In this document: positions 12,365 to 25,930 of the stretch, piece after piece | Position numbering within the stretch: the stretch's first letter is position 1 | How the letters are laid out: every line of letters begins with the position of its first letter | Assembly: GCA_003508835.1 (NCBI GenBank) | Contig: PUFA01000021.1 | Span: 7,666,501-7,730,500, forward strand | DNA length: 64,000 nucleotides | From: Eonycteris spelaea | Lineage: Eukaryota; Chordata; Mammalia; Chiroptera; Pteropodidae | Reading direction: 5' to 3' | Made by a program: the position numbers and the translations under genes | Notes under the pieces: generated by a model | Told to the model about the DNA's origin: nothing | What the model saw: the letters and a program-made list of their open reading frames with translations, nothing else | Databases searched by the model: none

Positions 12365-15300
12365 TTCTCCTGCAAGTCCCAGCCTTGCCGGCGGGCTAGT
12401 GCGGTTGTGTTTTAAGGCTGATGCCAGCTGCACGCGACACGCTGGTCACGACGAGGCTCAGCCGGTGGCAGGGGGTGAGCACAGCCATCTCACTTATGAG
12501 GCCTCAGGAATCCGACTGACTCCGGAGGCTCAGTGTGCACGGATGGGTCTACAGAAGTAATTTTCTTTTGCACAATGTTTTTTTTGTTGTTCCAAACTCT
12601 GTATTTGTAAGAGGCTGTGTCTCTACCGTGTGGAATTTCTAATAATCATGACGTCGTCTCTGAAGCTTGAAGGTGAAGGGACAGCGTCCTTATTTACATG
12701 ACTAACCTGTTGAGTCAGGTGCCTAGGTTATCAGCGTTCTGAAATCTGACAGTCACAGTAGAGGCCCGTTGGGAGTGTTTCCGGATCTTCTCAGGTGCAG
12801 CAGCGGGGAGGACGTGGCCCTGTGGCTGCTCCCTGGCATGGCCTTCGCCCCGTGCTCTAGGGTGGGCCTCGGGAGGAAGGAAGGCAGTGGCAGGAAAGTG
12901 TCTTTAGCAGGGAACTGGCAGTCAACTCAAGGCTCCTGTGACATGCAGAGTTGAGGCAGCTTTGGGGAAAACAGGCGGAAATGGGAAATACTGGTGTCAC
13001 TTGAAGCCCTCACTTGCAGGCTGGGTTCCTTTTTATTCTGCATCCCTTCGTCCCTGGAGGAATTTCAAGCATTTTGGTCTGTTACCCCTGGATCGCTTTC
13101 AGGAAGTGTGTTGATGTCAGCAGCTCATACTGTCATAAAAAGTGAAGGGAACGACTCTGAGAATCACCACTTGGAAAACTTCGAATGAGGATGTTTTCTA
13201 TAAATCGCAAGAGGAAGGGAGTCAGGAAACAGCCCACTCTGGCCTTCAGGGCGAAGGGCAGACCCCCCACCCTGTGGTGCTGTGTGAAGTTGAGTCCTCT
13301 CACAGGTCTTTGGTTACCACGTGACCCAGATGCCTGCTGGGCTTCCTCATTTGTGGTTGTCAAATTGCAGATTTATTTTACTAAGTGACATACTCTGGTT
13401 CGGAGTGTTTAATGCAGTCAGTCGGAAAGTACTTTCTCTGGATCTGTTATGTTTTCCAAAACGTGGGAAATGGCGAGTCAAGAATGGCGCCTGTGCAGGG
13501 GGTGGTGGGGAGGAGCCCTGTGTGCCAGAGAGACGGGGAGCACTGTGTGGTTTTCCACCCGGTACAAGGGAGCAGGTTCTGTTGTGCCTGATGGAATCAT
13601 ACCGGGTTTAAGTCACAGGATAAGGAGGAAGACACTTAAATTGTTTAGCTTAGATAGGAAATTTAGGGAAACGGCTTGAGCTTTGTTCTTCAATCTCAGT
13701 TGAGAGATTATGGTATATAAGTCGTTTTTCTGCGTGATGGAAAAGTCTTATGAGTAAGATTAGAATCCAGTTTTTCGTTAATGTCATTTGTTGTATTTGA
13801 AACTCACAGCAAGTACAGTTCGTGTTAACATTCGATGGCAGAGGCCTCTCCTGAGCGCGGGGGGAGGCCAGGGTTTTCGATGGCCAGTTTCCAAATGGAG
13901 GAAAGCCTGCCCGCCCCCCACCTCCCGCCCCCAGCAAGGAAAAAGGCAAAAAGGGTTTGTTTTCAACGCTGCCTGGTTAGGGTGGGGCGAAATCGTTGCT
14001 GTGTGTTTGATGCAGTTTTCTGGACCGTGTGCGAGGCTGGGTCCAGGTGAGCCTCTTTCCAGCCTCTTTGCAGCAGCGGGTCCCAGCTGTCACCCAGCTC
14101 CCTGCTTGTACTCATTGTGCGCGCTCCCTGTGCTGTTTGGGAATGTAATTAACACACGATTAAAAAAACCAAACAGGGCTTCAACAAAGAAGAAATGAAG
14201 TTGTAGACCCCGGATGAAGCGTGCACGTGCTCAGGAACGGCCGTACCCCAGAACAGCGGTGCTGGGGAGCCGTCTGCCCTGCGGATGGAAAGCTGCCGAT
14301 TGCCCCACGCGCTTCCGTCAGTGAGTCTCGCCGTAGGAAAATACGGAGTCAGCCGGAAGAGGTGGAAACGCCTCACCGAAGGGCTTGCGGGCTCCCCGGT
14401 CCTTGGGTCGCCCCCCTGGAAGGATGGCTGCTGTTTGCAGCTGCCTGCACCGCGCGCAGGCCCTCCCTGGACGGGGGTCCACAGAGGCCCCCGCCGCTGC
14501 CGCCGTGAGGGTGCCTCAGGCACCACGAGCCACGCCGCAGGTGGTGTCCCCCAACACTGTGACCGTTACTGATGTCCCCGCAGATTTCCCCGGGTGACGT
14601 AGAACCGGGGCGCGCAGGTGAGGGTCCGCACGCCCCGTGTCTCTAGGGCGAAGTTTCTTCCCTCGATGTTCCAACATTCCGGAGTCTGACCACTTGTAAG
14701 GTGTGTCGAAAACAACTCACTACCAATCACCGTGAAAGCCCTGAGCACGCAGTGTGCTCTTTCCCATAGCACTCACTTCCCGGTTGATTTTTTCTTTTTT
14801 TTTTTTGAGCGGGAAGGACAGTGGTGGAGTTAAGGCTCACGCACGTCACAGTTCTGCAGACAGGTGACACGCGTACCTTTCACATGAGGTCTCTTGAGGA
14901 TGAAATTTGCAAGACGGCGCTCTCGAATCGCTTGCCCAGGCCTGCTCCCTGCGCTTGCTGGCACTCGATCCCTGAAAGGAAAGCAAAGCGTTTTCCATGT
15001 TGGCTGTTGCTCGGCGTTTTGACAGGCCAGAGGTTTGGAACTGTGTTTTGCTCCAGCAGCAATCTCCCTCCCTTTGTGACCCCCACTGGACTCGGCGCTA
15101 ACAGACACGTCCGTGTTTCACTAATGGCACCTTCCATCAGGTGGTTCCCCCTCCTGCAGGCTGGACCCTTGGATGATCTGTGACTACGCGTATCAAAGTG
15201 GGTGTCAGAAGGGGAGGCGGTGTTACTGATGCATCTGAAACCAGAGTCACGGTTAATATTTTATGAACCAACTTTGCTATTTTCACTTGCCTTTCATGGA

Positions 15301-15810
15301 CTTCCCAGCTGAGCAGTAATAAGTCATAATCACATTTTCTCAAAGCAGAGGGCAGGCACATTTTGTTCTTGGGCCCCTAGGCTGTCTGTGAAGAGGAAAG
15401 ACCTTTCTTTGAGGTTAATTTGAAGGTGGTGGTGAACACCTCTTGCTGGGCCTGCCTTGCTCACCTGAGCAGGTGTCTGTCTTGGCGCCGCCTCTTCCCG
15501 CCCCCTGCAGTGGAGGTGTAGAGCTATTGAGCAGCTCCCTTCTCCACTCTTACGAGTGTGATAATGTGGTTAGAACATGAAGTGTGCAAGAACAAAATGT
15601 GTCCTTATGACACACTTATTTGAAACTTCTATTATGCAAGTTATAGAAAGTGATATAATTTCTCGTAGACTCAATAGGAGATCTTTCCTGATCTTGGGGA
15701 TTTGTATTCTTTTGGGGAGCATTATATAGGCATAATCAGTGGCTGTCTTTTTTTACCCCCTTGATTATTTACTCAGACTGCCATAGGTCATGCATGGGGC
15801 TGGGGTGGGA
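12365..15810. other. Intron 1 unannotated stretch
   Basis: Open frames of 60-136 codons occur on both strands without recognisable products. GC-rich sequence lies near 14.2-14.65 kb. Confidence 0.5.
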
Positions 15811-15814
15811 AAGC

Positions 15815-16100
15815 AAGTACTTGTTGAGAACCAACAAGTGCAAGGTCATTTATACATACCATCGTACATACAATGTACAAGGTCATTCAGGTAAAGGTTC
15901 TGTCTAGTTGAGAAGGTACAGACTTAATTTTAATAGCAGCAACCAGCCAGCCCCTGGGATAAAAGGCACGTAAGTTATCTAATCATTACACAGTCCTGCC
16001 AGGGTAGGTCTTGTTAGCCTCATTTTATAATGCTAGAGACGAAAGATGAGAGATGCCAAGTGGTTTCAAGGTCACGTGGCTGGTAGGGGCAGAGTTTGCG
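15815..16100 (-). mobile_element. MIR SINE (with adjoining L2/MIR-like sequence)
   Basis: Reverse-complement MIR signals are gttatctaatcattacacag, tcctgccagggtaggtcttg, ttagcctcattttataatg and ttcaaggtcacgtggctggt. The upstream part, acttgttgagaaccaacaag, tgcaaggtc, is weaker. Confidence 0.65.
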
Positions 16101-16364
16101 TATTTGCCGCTGTCTTTTGCTTGCATGTTTCTGCATTTGGGCTTCTCTCAGGCCTTCGAATGACAGACAGACAGACATGCCCACTTGCCCCTGTCTGTAG
16201 TGAACACGCCCTCCCTGCCCTGCCACCTGTTCTGCGTTGGTTATATTCCAGCCATCATTTAAGTTTTGTCATGTGTGTTGGTGTTGCAGGTAGGCATTTC
16301 CTGCTCTGAATGAACTTTATCCCCGCCTCCCTCCACCTCACCTGCTCTCTTAACTTCCTATAAT

Positions 16365-16515
16365 CCCCAGCTTCACCCTTGATTGAATTTATGGTGTTCG
16401 TTGTTTATGTGTATCTACTTTTCTGGATTCTTAAGCACATGAGGGCAGGAACTGTCTGTCATCACTGCCTAGCATGGCACGTGAATGAATATGTCTGTGT
16501 CCTACGCTTACAGAA
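16365..16515 (+). mobile_element. L2/MIR-type 3' end
   Basis: ttcttaagcacatgagggca, ggaactgtctgtcatcactg, cctagcatggcacgtgaatg fits the 'gagggcagggactgtgtc...cctagcacagtgcctgg' end of L2. Confidence 0.65.
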
Positions 16516-16739
16516 CAGAAAGAGATGCTCTGAGGAGTGTGAGTCCTCGGGGCTGTGGCCACCAACTAAGAAATTGCTCATTGAGTAAAATAATTTTGAG
16601 TATATATTGTCAACACATATATGTTGTTTAATTAATATGTGTTCTATATTGCAAAAATTCACAAAATTTGAACTTTAAAAAGGATGAAGTTTTAAAAACA
16701 AAGTTTCTAATATATTGTTTTGTACGTCAAAGGATCAGA

Positions 16740-16965
16740 TTGTGAAGCAGGGGGCTGGGAAGGCTTTGTGGGAAAAAGAAGTCAGTCAGCAGTTTTCAGG
16801 GCTGTGTCAGGCTGGAGTGGCTGAGAGAGCTGGAGGGGTGAGTGGCTGAGCAGAAGGGGGAAATGTCAGGACCGTGGGGTGGGGAGTGGGGAGTGGGAGG
16901 GTCGGGGAAGGGAATAAGGTCCCTCAGGAAGGCTGGGCCTCGGCTTTGACTGAGGTCTGACGCCA
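16740..16965 (+). mobile_element. Possible L2 fragment
   Basis: Purine-rich sequence with ggaaggctttgtgggaaaaa and ggctggagtggctgagagag resembles the internal 3' part of L2. Borders are vague. It overlaps a G-rich run at 16875-16912. Confidence 0.3.
16875..16912 (+). other. G-quadruplex-type run
   Basis: Repeated GGGG/GGG blocks of ggggtggggagtgggg type continue through gggagggtcggggaaggg. Confidence 0.6.
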
Positions 16966-16969
16966 GTCC

Positions 16970-19540
16970 CAGGCGTACAACTCCACCATCCTGAAATGAC
17001 AGGTGGTTGAGTTCTTGAGGAAACAGGTAACTGCCCCCTGTTATTCTGTAGTGAATATTTTTCCTTCCCCCTCTTATCTATGGGTGCAGTTGAAGTAAAG
17101 TACAGTTTGTTCTATCTCATCTTAAGATCTTGGTTAAATATTTTTTTAATGAGACTTTTAGATTTTTTTTTTTTACAGACACCTAAAACATTTGTCCTCG
17201 TCGTTATTGAAAACGTGATGAGGTTCCTGTAGAAAGGATGTCTGAAGCGTGCACACCAGGGACCACTTTAAGCCCACAGGGAGATATTGGCAGTTTCAGA
17301 GGTAGAGCAGTGGCAGAGGATAAAAAAGCACAACTCAGCGGTGACCTTTGGAAGAGCTGGGCAGTGGGTCGGGGGACCAGGCAGCTGTGACCTTACAGAC
17401 CACGGGATGGGGAAACTTTTTCTTTTGCTAATCGTCGGTAGGGTGGTAGCTGGCCTGGCACGTTGTCCTTCATCTCGTGAGAAATGCCCATGGTGCTGGT
17501 GAGAAGCCAGCTGCCGGGCAGAGGCAGACGGACCCCACGAGCCAGTTTTGGAATCTTAGCCTCATCTCTGTCTCGTTGAGGGAAAGTTTTCACACTGCAG
17601 TGGAATTGAGGGAAATGTTCTGATGGCTGGATTTAGAGAATCAGCATTGAAAAATATATAGTGCAATGCAGAGAGTAAAAGGGATAGTGAAAATTGTTTC
17701 TGTTCTAACTAGAATATTGTATCTACAAATAAAGGGCAGCATTGTAACAGTTGCAGACTGTGATGTAAGATGTATTTAGCCATTTCATAGAAGCAGTCTA
17801 TTAAGAAGAAAGTATGAATTGTCACAGCAGGTCATTTAACAGAGTCATGGGGGCATTTAAAAGTGCTTTATGTATAAAAAGATCTGAAATACTTTAAAAA
17901 ATTATTTGGTTTCATCTACAAAGCTAGATTATTTTTAAGGAATGTCTATAATGCAGCATGCTGAAAAGATTAGTGTGTTTTAGGTTAAAATGTATTTAAG
18001 TACTATTTTATAAAAAGTGTATAAAAAAGATTTTACTTTGCTCTAAATAATATTTCAATAATTTGGAAAATTGATCTAAGTAAAGTATTAATAAAGACTT
18101 TAAGAACATTTGTTCTTTTTGAGGAAACTGTTCTTTTGAAGAAGGGAAAAATAATCTCTCTGAAAAATGAACCAAAACCAAGACAAAATATTATTCATTC
18201 TAGCACAACATATTCAGAATATAAGGCAAGCTTAGGAAGTGTCTTTTGCTATTTGAAAAACATGTTTTTTCCCAATAGTTTTTGAGACTTTAGAATATAT
18301 TTTAAGCATCTTATAAATTCATACCAACTAACAAATTCTAGAAGAAAATAGATCAGATAAGAAAAAAACAGCGGTTAGACGGTGGGTTGGTCAGGCTTCC
18401 TTCCGGCCGCATTACCCTGGCCTGTGAGCGGTGACGTCTCATCTTGGACCCTCGAGCCCTGGTTTCTGAAGTGTGGATCATAAATGCAGGTATCTTACAT
18501 GCGGGGTTTAGTTGTTAGGTGAGCTGATCAGGTTTGGGAAGTGCTTCAAAACTGTAGGACTGTATAAAATATTACTAGTTTTAGCAGTTTAAAGGTGGGG
18601 TGTTGGCCACTGGCCTTTTGAGTAGGTCCAAAGTTGATTTAGTTTAAGCAAACTGGAAATCTAGAGAAGTGAAAATTTTTTTTCCTTCCAAAGCCAAAAT
18701 GTGAAAACTGTAAATGAAATTTAAGCACTTATGTGTACCCATTCTAATCTACAAGCCTGTGTTTGTGGAACGAACTCAGGGGAAAGTTGTCAAAAGCTTC
18801 TGGGAAGGGTATATAAGCTTTCTGTGGTATCACTGATGAAACTGTACATTTTTGAGGAAACATAAAACTTACATTGGTAGAGTCAGCCGACAGATCCGTT
18901 TGGCTAGATAGAGCACCTGTTTAACAAATAGTTCATGACAGGGACCGAGCTGATTTCACTGCCTGTCCTTTTGCCTGTGGGAAAATCCAAATGGCGTGGT
19001 CCTGTGGGGGCTTGGCCCTTCCCAAGGCGGTGTAATAAAGCTTTCTTCCAGAGCATCAGAAATGAACAGCTTCATGGTGATCAAAGGTATTCTCTTTAAG
19101 TCAAGGATTCAAAATCTTAAAAATGTTTGCATTTTTTATATAACAAAAAGCATTTTTAGAAAAAAGTTGTCTTAATTCTAAAATCATGTGTGTATTCTTC
19201 AGGCCTCAGTCTTGTGGTAAACTACTAAGGTCATGATACAGAAGTTGCCCTCCTTCTCGTCAGTACCCCAAAACCGTTGTGCTCAGGGGTAGTTAACTTA
19301 GAGTGCCTGCATTAACTTATCCAGAGGAGCGTTTGGCCAAGTAGTCAACATTATTACTGCTAACTTACCAAATATACCAAGACTGTGTGTGCTCTTAGGA
19401 CAGAAGAAGTAATCATACCACATCTGCTCAAAATGTCCTCTCCTCCATTCTGTTTATGTTTTTAATGATCACATACTTTGTGATCATTATGTTTGATGTG
19501 CAGTGTCTTTGTAACGTTTCCAGACCATCCTTTTGTCTTG
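16970..19540. other. Intron 1 AT-rich stretch
   Basis: From 17.6 to 18.4 kb it is long, AT-rich and free of recognisable young repeats and open frames. It could hold conserved non-coding sequence; nothing specific is identified. Confidence 0.5.
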
Positions 19541-19544
19541 CAGT

Positions 19545-19795
19545 TTTAGTGATATGTAACTGACCCAGCATAAAAGCCACCTCCTTCACGTGTGTGATCC
19601 GATGGCTTTTGTGTCTTCGCTGAGTTGTACAACCACCATTGCAGTCAATTTTAGAATGTTCCAGCCTCAAGGAAGAAGCCCCACACCCCTTAAGCTTCAT
19701 CCCTCCAATCTTCTCAGCTGTTCCAGCCCTTGGCGCCACTAAGCTACTTTCTTTCTCTGTGGATTTGCCCATAGAACAACCTGTTTTCATAACTG
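19545..19795. mobile_element. Old L1-type interspersed repeat
   Basis: The order of motifs (agtgatatgtaactgaccca, then gttgtacaaccaccattgca, then tagaatgttcc, then actttctttctctgtggatt, tgccc) matches a well-known ancient L1-associated repeat seen across mammals. The 120-residue minus-strand open frame here is antisense repeat, not a gene. Confidence 0.55.
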
Positions 19796-19799
19796 GAGA

Positions 19800-22055
19800 A
19801 AGGTATTTACCAGGAGGTTTGTAGACGCGTCTCTCATTCCACTATGGGGTAACCTGGTGCGCCTTTGTGAGCTGCTGAGGGAGGAGTGGGACCTCCCGCT
19901 GATCGGCGTTACCGAGTTTCCCCCTCTGACGGTGCCCGGGCACTTTCCTCCGGTGTGAGCGAGGTCGTGATACAGCGACTGCGAAGGGGCAGAAACTGTG
20001 ATACCGTGCTGCTGCAGGTGTGGCGTGTGCGTCGTGGCGTCCAGAGGAAGCTGCTTGCTTGCTGCCTTGAACACTAGAGGATCAGAGCCAGGGCAGGCGG
20101 GCCGACGTGGCACGCTGGGTGTGTTTGTGCACACGCGGTGTGTACACCCGCCTCTACCAGAGGTCGGAGCCCACAGGGGCGGCCTTAGCCCATACTTAAC
20201 CACGGCGTGGTTCAGTATGAGACGCAAAGTCCTCTGCATAGTCACTGAAGCCGCGGACCAGCACGGCGATCAGAACGCCTGACCGATGTCCGAACTGAGC
20301 AGCTTCATCTGCGTCCTCATGGACTTGTTGATAGATAATCAATTGGCCTGTAGTACCGGTCAGGGTTTGATAACTGGATATTGAAAAGGGAAGGCTGGTT
20401 ACGAGCTGAGCCCAAACCCGATTGCCTAGTTGTAATTTAGAAGTTGCTGCTGTTTGAAGACGAATTCCTGGCCAACTGTGTCTCTTCTTTCTTAGCATCA
20501 GTGCTATCGTGATTTGGCCAGATCACCTGTAAAGCTGTTGCTCTGAGGAGTCAGGTAATCGGCCACCGCCCCGTTCTCCCTCCCTGACTGCGACCAGCCG
20601 AGCACGCGGGGAGGGCTGCGTAAGACACATTTTCCCTTTTGGTTTCCGTGCATTTTAACATGAGTGTAACGTTCAGGTGAAGTCAGAAATATAGAGGGCT
20701 GTACATGTGAGGAAGTAGCGTCTGGGTCAGATTTCTTGAGATCGCAGGCACATAGTAGATTTTAATAGAAGTAAAAGTTAGAAAAATGCACCACGATTTG
20801 GTTTCAGAGGGCGCACTGCCTGCTGGGAAGGACTTTCTGTGCGTGAGAAGGTACTTAGGTAGCAAAATGGTTTTTCAGTTTTTTTTTTTTTGATGCGAAT
20901 TTGAACTTTTCAGTAATTTGCTCATTGCTTGAAAACATGTATAATGGCAATGACAGGGTCTCTTCCCTGTTGCACTGGCACATAAATGCGAAGGCAGGTG
21001 TCTGTTGTATCACGTTTGTGGCTCCGGTTCCCACACTGGCACTGCCACCCCACCTGGGCTCAGGTGTGCTGGCTCCGGTGACCCCTGCAGCTGGTGCAGG
21101 AGGGAGGGTGTGGGGGGCGCCCTGTCTCTTTCTGGTTAAGAATCTCCTTTATGTTCCTAGTGTAAAATTCAGGACTATGGTAAAAAGAGATTTCCGTGTT
21201 TGTCTTTATTTAGCATAACTTTTCACGCTCCCTTTTCTTCTCTGAATGACCCATGAAATGGTCCCGTGAGTTAAAGTCTGGCCGCGTAGTTTCGTAAAGA
21301 GCCTGTCGCACAGCTTCAGGGCTTTCTGCCTGGGCGGAACGGGGCTGCGTGCTGCTGAGACGTCCCTGGTCTCCTGTCCTCATACGGTCACCTGTGCCAG
21401 TGAGTGAGCCCTTGTAAACCTCCGTTTTCTCATGAAGATAGGTGTGAAAACAAGCATTCATCAGATTAGGAGACTTGTCAGCTCATGCGATCACCTCCCT
21501 GAATGGTGCTGCTGATGTTAATGATGCTTTTGTTTGGGCTGTATTTTCACATAGGATGGGAGGAGGTTACACGTGATCTGAAATTGCTGGCCATAGACTT
21601 GAGATCTAGAGCAGAATGCATAGGGTGGGTGGCTTGGTTTAGTCAATAAAGTAAAAAATAGTGAAAATTGAAATACTAAACTAACAGGGACTATCTTAGA
21701 ATATGCAAATGGCATTGCGATGTCATTCTTATGTATTTGTTTTCGATAGGAAGTCTAAATTTTGTAGCTTTCTATTCTGGTTAGCAATAGAGACCTCCCA
21801 CCCCCAGGCACCCGTCTTTTTCTCTGCTTTTGTGAGTGCTCTTCAAAATGCAGCTCGTATTCATCCTATACTTAGCTGAAAAGTGCAGAATAAGAATTAC
21901 ATGCCGTGCTTCAGTCTTCAGTGACAGCTTTCATGTGTCCAGAGGTTTAAGGCTGGAACAGTGACATGGGAGAAATAGTGTCGTCCCACTCTGCTCCCGA
22001 CCCCGATCCCCCGAGTCCCGGGAGAGGCGGAGACTGTTTCTCATAATGAATACGT
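19800..22055. other. Intron 1 unannotated stretch
   Basis: CpG-enriched at 19.85-20.3 kb with opposed long frames (152 codons on -, 94 on +), which indicates composition rather than a gene. A weak MIR-like piece occurs near 21.38-21.46 kb. Confidence 0.5.
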
Positions 22056-22059
22056 AACC

Positions 22060-22205
22060 GACTCATAGTCACTGGGTGCTGTCAGTTCCCCTGCCCTCAG
22101 TGACCCTCAAGTGCTGCCATCCCTTTTCCCAGATGAGGACTCTGAGGCCCTAGGCCACCCAGGTGCAGAACTGAATTCTGATCAGATCGAGCCAAGTCTG
22201 AAAAC
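22060..22205 (-). mobile_element. MIR SINE fragment
   Basis: ttttcccagatgaggactct, gaggccctaggccacccagg, tgcagaactgaattctgatc is the reverse-complement MIR pattern. Confidence 0.6.
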
Positions 22206-22983
22206 TCACATTTTTCCCCCCGTTGTTTGCCTTCGCATTTTGGGGAGGGGATGGTACAAGAACATAATGACTATTCAATTCATAGCCAAAGTCCAGAATT
22301 CAGTTCTGCAAACGCTGATGATGGATAGGGAACTGTCTAGGGTCAAAAAGAAGCCCCCACACCCCTATCCCTTCCCCTGGTCAGCCGGAAAAGGTTTCAT
22401 GAACTTTGAGACTGGCCTCAAGAGAAGGGTGCTTTGAGGGAGAAGAGGACAGGGATAGGAGCAGAAGGGATGTTTTTTCCAATTTTGAAGTGATTCCCAC
22501 GTCATTTATAAATCGTTCCAGAGGACCCCCCCCCCCTTCCATCTAGAACATTCACGAGGTTTTCTCGTCTCACACAACATTTTCCTAACCTCTGGCTTTC
22601 CTTCCTCTGCAACCTAAATTTCACTATTTTTCAGGATTTTGTCTTTAGTCTGTACATAATAAGTTTTCAAATGACAATAAAAAGTTAGCAGGCATCATAC
22701 AGGTTCTGTAATAAGACTTTACAAACCAACACATGAAGTATATTTGCTTTTACGAATGCAGCGTGGTTACGTTGCTTTATTCTAACAGAAATGATTTCTA
22801 AAAATGAGGTTGGTTATTATCTACTAAATGCAATTCAGTAGGGAGACTTTCAAATCATGAGCCTCACAGTGAGGATAAATGAGGAAAAAGGAATTCTTGT
22901 CACAAGAATATTGGGAACGACTGATGCATTTATGTATGTGAAAATCACTGTAAAATTTTAGCTAAGCTGTTTTCCTCAGGCTA

Positions 22984-23310
22984 TCCTCTTTTCTTCTTCT
23001 TCTTCTTCTTCTTCTTCTTCTTCTTCTTCTTCTTCTTCTTCTTCTTCTTCTTCTCCTCCTCCTCCTCCTCCCTCCTCCTCCTCCTCTCCTCCTCCTCCTC
23101 CTCCTCCTCTCCTCCTCCTCCTCCTCCTCCTCCTCCTCCTCCTCCTCCTCCTCCTCCTCCTCCTCCTCCTCCTCCTCCTCCTCCTCCTCCTCCTCCTCCT
23201 CCCTCCTCTCCTCCTCCTCCTCTCCTCCTCCTCCTCTCCTCCTCCTCCTCCTCCTCCTCTCCTCCTCCTCTTCCTTCTTCCTTCCTTCTTCCTTCTTCTT
23301 CTTTCTTTTT
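22984..23310 (+). repeat. Uninterrupted 327-nt homopyrimidine microsatellite
   Basis: The tract starts as (CTT)n to about 23053 and continues as (CCT)n with occasional unit slips to about 23270. It ends in CTTC/TTC repeats. No purine occurs on the + strand over 327 nt. Such tracts can form triplex (H-DNA) structures and are length-polymorphic. The complementary strand is translated as poly-Glu/Arg frames that are not real genes. Confidence 0.98.
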
Positions 23311-23314
23311 GATA

Positions 23315-24570
23315 TAACAGCAGATATTTATTCCCTCCCTCTTTCCCTTGCTGTGAACAGTTGCATTTAAGCATTATCAGCATTAAAAACATTTTTGGGA
23401 GGAAATCCAAGCCAAGCATCTGTTACCCAGCCAGACATTTTCCAAAACCCTTCCAGCTGCAGGGAGTGGGCCTGCCCGCCGCCTGCTTCTGACACACACA
23501 AGGCAGTCTGCATGCCTGCCCTCAAGGACGGGGAGCGGTTTGTGGACCGTGGGGCAGGAGGGGAAGGCCGCTCACACTTCACCAAAGGCGAAGCATTCTA
23601 AGTCACAGAAAACAAGCCCCGCCGTGACCCATATCTAATAAAAGTCTGCACGTCTACCAGTTGGTTTGAATTTGAAAGGCTGTTACACTTGAATTTCCCT
23701 CCCTACTTTAAAATTTTCATTTTTATAATCAAGATGAGATTTCTTCATTAAAGCAGTTAGCAAAACCTGTTTTGGAATATAAAGTGATAAAGGTTCGAAA
23801 TTGATATTGTTTTCTCATTGTGAAACAAGGTTTTAAGAGTCGTTCTTAGGTTCCCTCAGTGTGTCTGAGTGATTAAATTACTAGGGAAATAGCACATTTT
23901 AGTACATTGAAAGAAACAAATGCCACTTTGATTCATTTTCTTACTTATCAGTGTTAGAATTAAGGCTTTTTTTCCCTACTGAGTTAATTTTGATGAAGGT
24001 CTCAAACAATTTGAGAGTTTTATTCAAAGAAGGATGTGTTCCAAAACCTTCTTTGATTTTTAACTACAAATATAGGTCTTTTGGGAGGCGGTCTGGTCTG
24101 TCTTATGCGTATTCACATTCATAGTGTATAATCATCCTTTGAACATCAAATTTGCCTTATGTCATAATAGAGAAATGATATTGATTTAGGGAAACCAGGT
24201 AGAATTATGGAGTAGGCAGAAGATTCTGTAAACTTTTAGTGTGATCCTGAAATCCATACGCTGTAAAACCAAGTACTCAGGATTTTCTTTATCGGATGCT
24301 CCAAGAGGGAGAAGATGGTCAGCTGCCGTCTCTCCTGAAGACCGTATACTTTACAAAACTTTTTAGAACCTTTTATTTAATTGAAACTCGATCCCTATTG
24401 TAGGCTGATATTTTATGTTGTTATGGCTGTGGAGAAATTTCCAGATCTAAATCGCTGATTTTAGCATTCTTCACATTTCATTTTGAAGAGCACATTTTGA
24501 AGACTGCAGATCAGTAGCAAATTACACATGCATTTCCTCACCTCAGGTCTGTCCTTGCTCCTAACCCAGA
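23315..24570. other. Intron 1 AT-rich stretch
   Basis: No gene or clear repeat is seen between the pyrimidine tract and the Tigger element. Confidence 0.55.
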
Positions 24571-25930
24571 CACTCTCCAGACACCCGCCCCTCGACTTAC
24601 TCAGTGTTTCTTTTATGCGAATTTTTTATATGGGGTAAATATTCTCCCCGTTTATGTGAACTGTTTATACACGGTTTCCATTTACGCGGTCTCATTTTAC
24701 GCGGTTCCTTCTTTTCCGTTCTCATTATTGGCCATTTTTACTCTTTCTAAAAAACAGTAAATTAGCAACCTACAAAGGACTGATACTAATGCACAATTAT
24801 TAATGATCTTTCCATTCGTTGGATGGTAAATAAAAAAGCATGGATAACTACTGGTGTTTTTCAGGATCGGTTTTAAAAATATTTTGCTGTAGAAGCTGGA
24901 AATATATGAAGGAAAAATGTCTTCTTTTTAAAATACTCTTACTTTTTGATAATGTACCTGGTCATCCACACAACTTAGAGCATCCAATATGAAAGTTGGA
25001 TATTAGCCACCAAATACAACTTCCTTGATCCAACCTTTGTATCAAGGCATTATTTCCACCTGCGAGAGTAATTAAACAGAATTTTAATGATATTTTTAAT
25101 AAACTTGAAGATAATGAATCACAGTTACAGAAGCTTGGAATACATGCACAATTTTAAATTGTCTCAAAAACATTGCTTTAGCTTTGCATGATACGAAGCC
25201 CATCACCTTTAAATACTTGCCAGGAAACAGTACGGCCAGAAGTGGTTGTACCAGGGAATATGGTTCCAGCAACTGAAGAGGGATTCACTCAGCAGTAATT
25301 TATAAAATAAATTTCAAGACAAAGGATCAGAAAATTTGGAGATGATATTAACGAATTACTGGTTGATCACAAATTAACTGATAATGAATTAATTCACTGA
25401 ATATCTGCAGCCTAGCCTGCTGATGAATATGGCAGTGACCTTGAATCACTTTCATTCACTGCAGAACATATTTACAAAGCCCTTTCATTGGCTACAAAAC
25501 TGGAAACTGCAATTCTAGATATTGCTCCAAACATCCAATGAGCCTTAAAATTTCTAACAGATTTTTTAAAGTGTTGCAGGGAATATCAAAGAATTTATGA
25601 AAACTTAGCAAGAGATGGGTTGGAAAAAGATCATCCAGAAACATAAAAATAATGCAACCAAAGTAGTACTTCCAAATATTTTGAGTGACGAAGACAGTGA
25701 CTTTGTGCTAATTAAAAGGATACAGTTGATTGCTTTAGATGACAGCACAGACACCGGCAGCAAATAATATTTATTTTGGTTTTTCTGAATTTTCATTAAC
25801 TTTTTGTGTGTGTGTGAAAATATTTGAAATGTTTTTATGATCTTTATCAGCCTATTTCTTTAGTATTTTTTTTTCATACCGGTGGACTTTTTACGCTGGT
25901 TTCTTCCATTTAATAAGGAAAAACAGACAC

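Noticed and set aside
19428..19790. 120-codon minus-strand frame
   Set aside because: Falls in an old L1-type repeat.
22976..23419. 147-codon minus-strand Arg/Gly/Glu-rich frame
   Set aside because: It is a translation of the homopyrimidine microsatellite.
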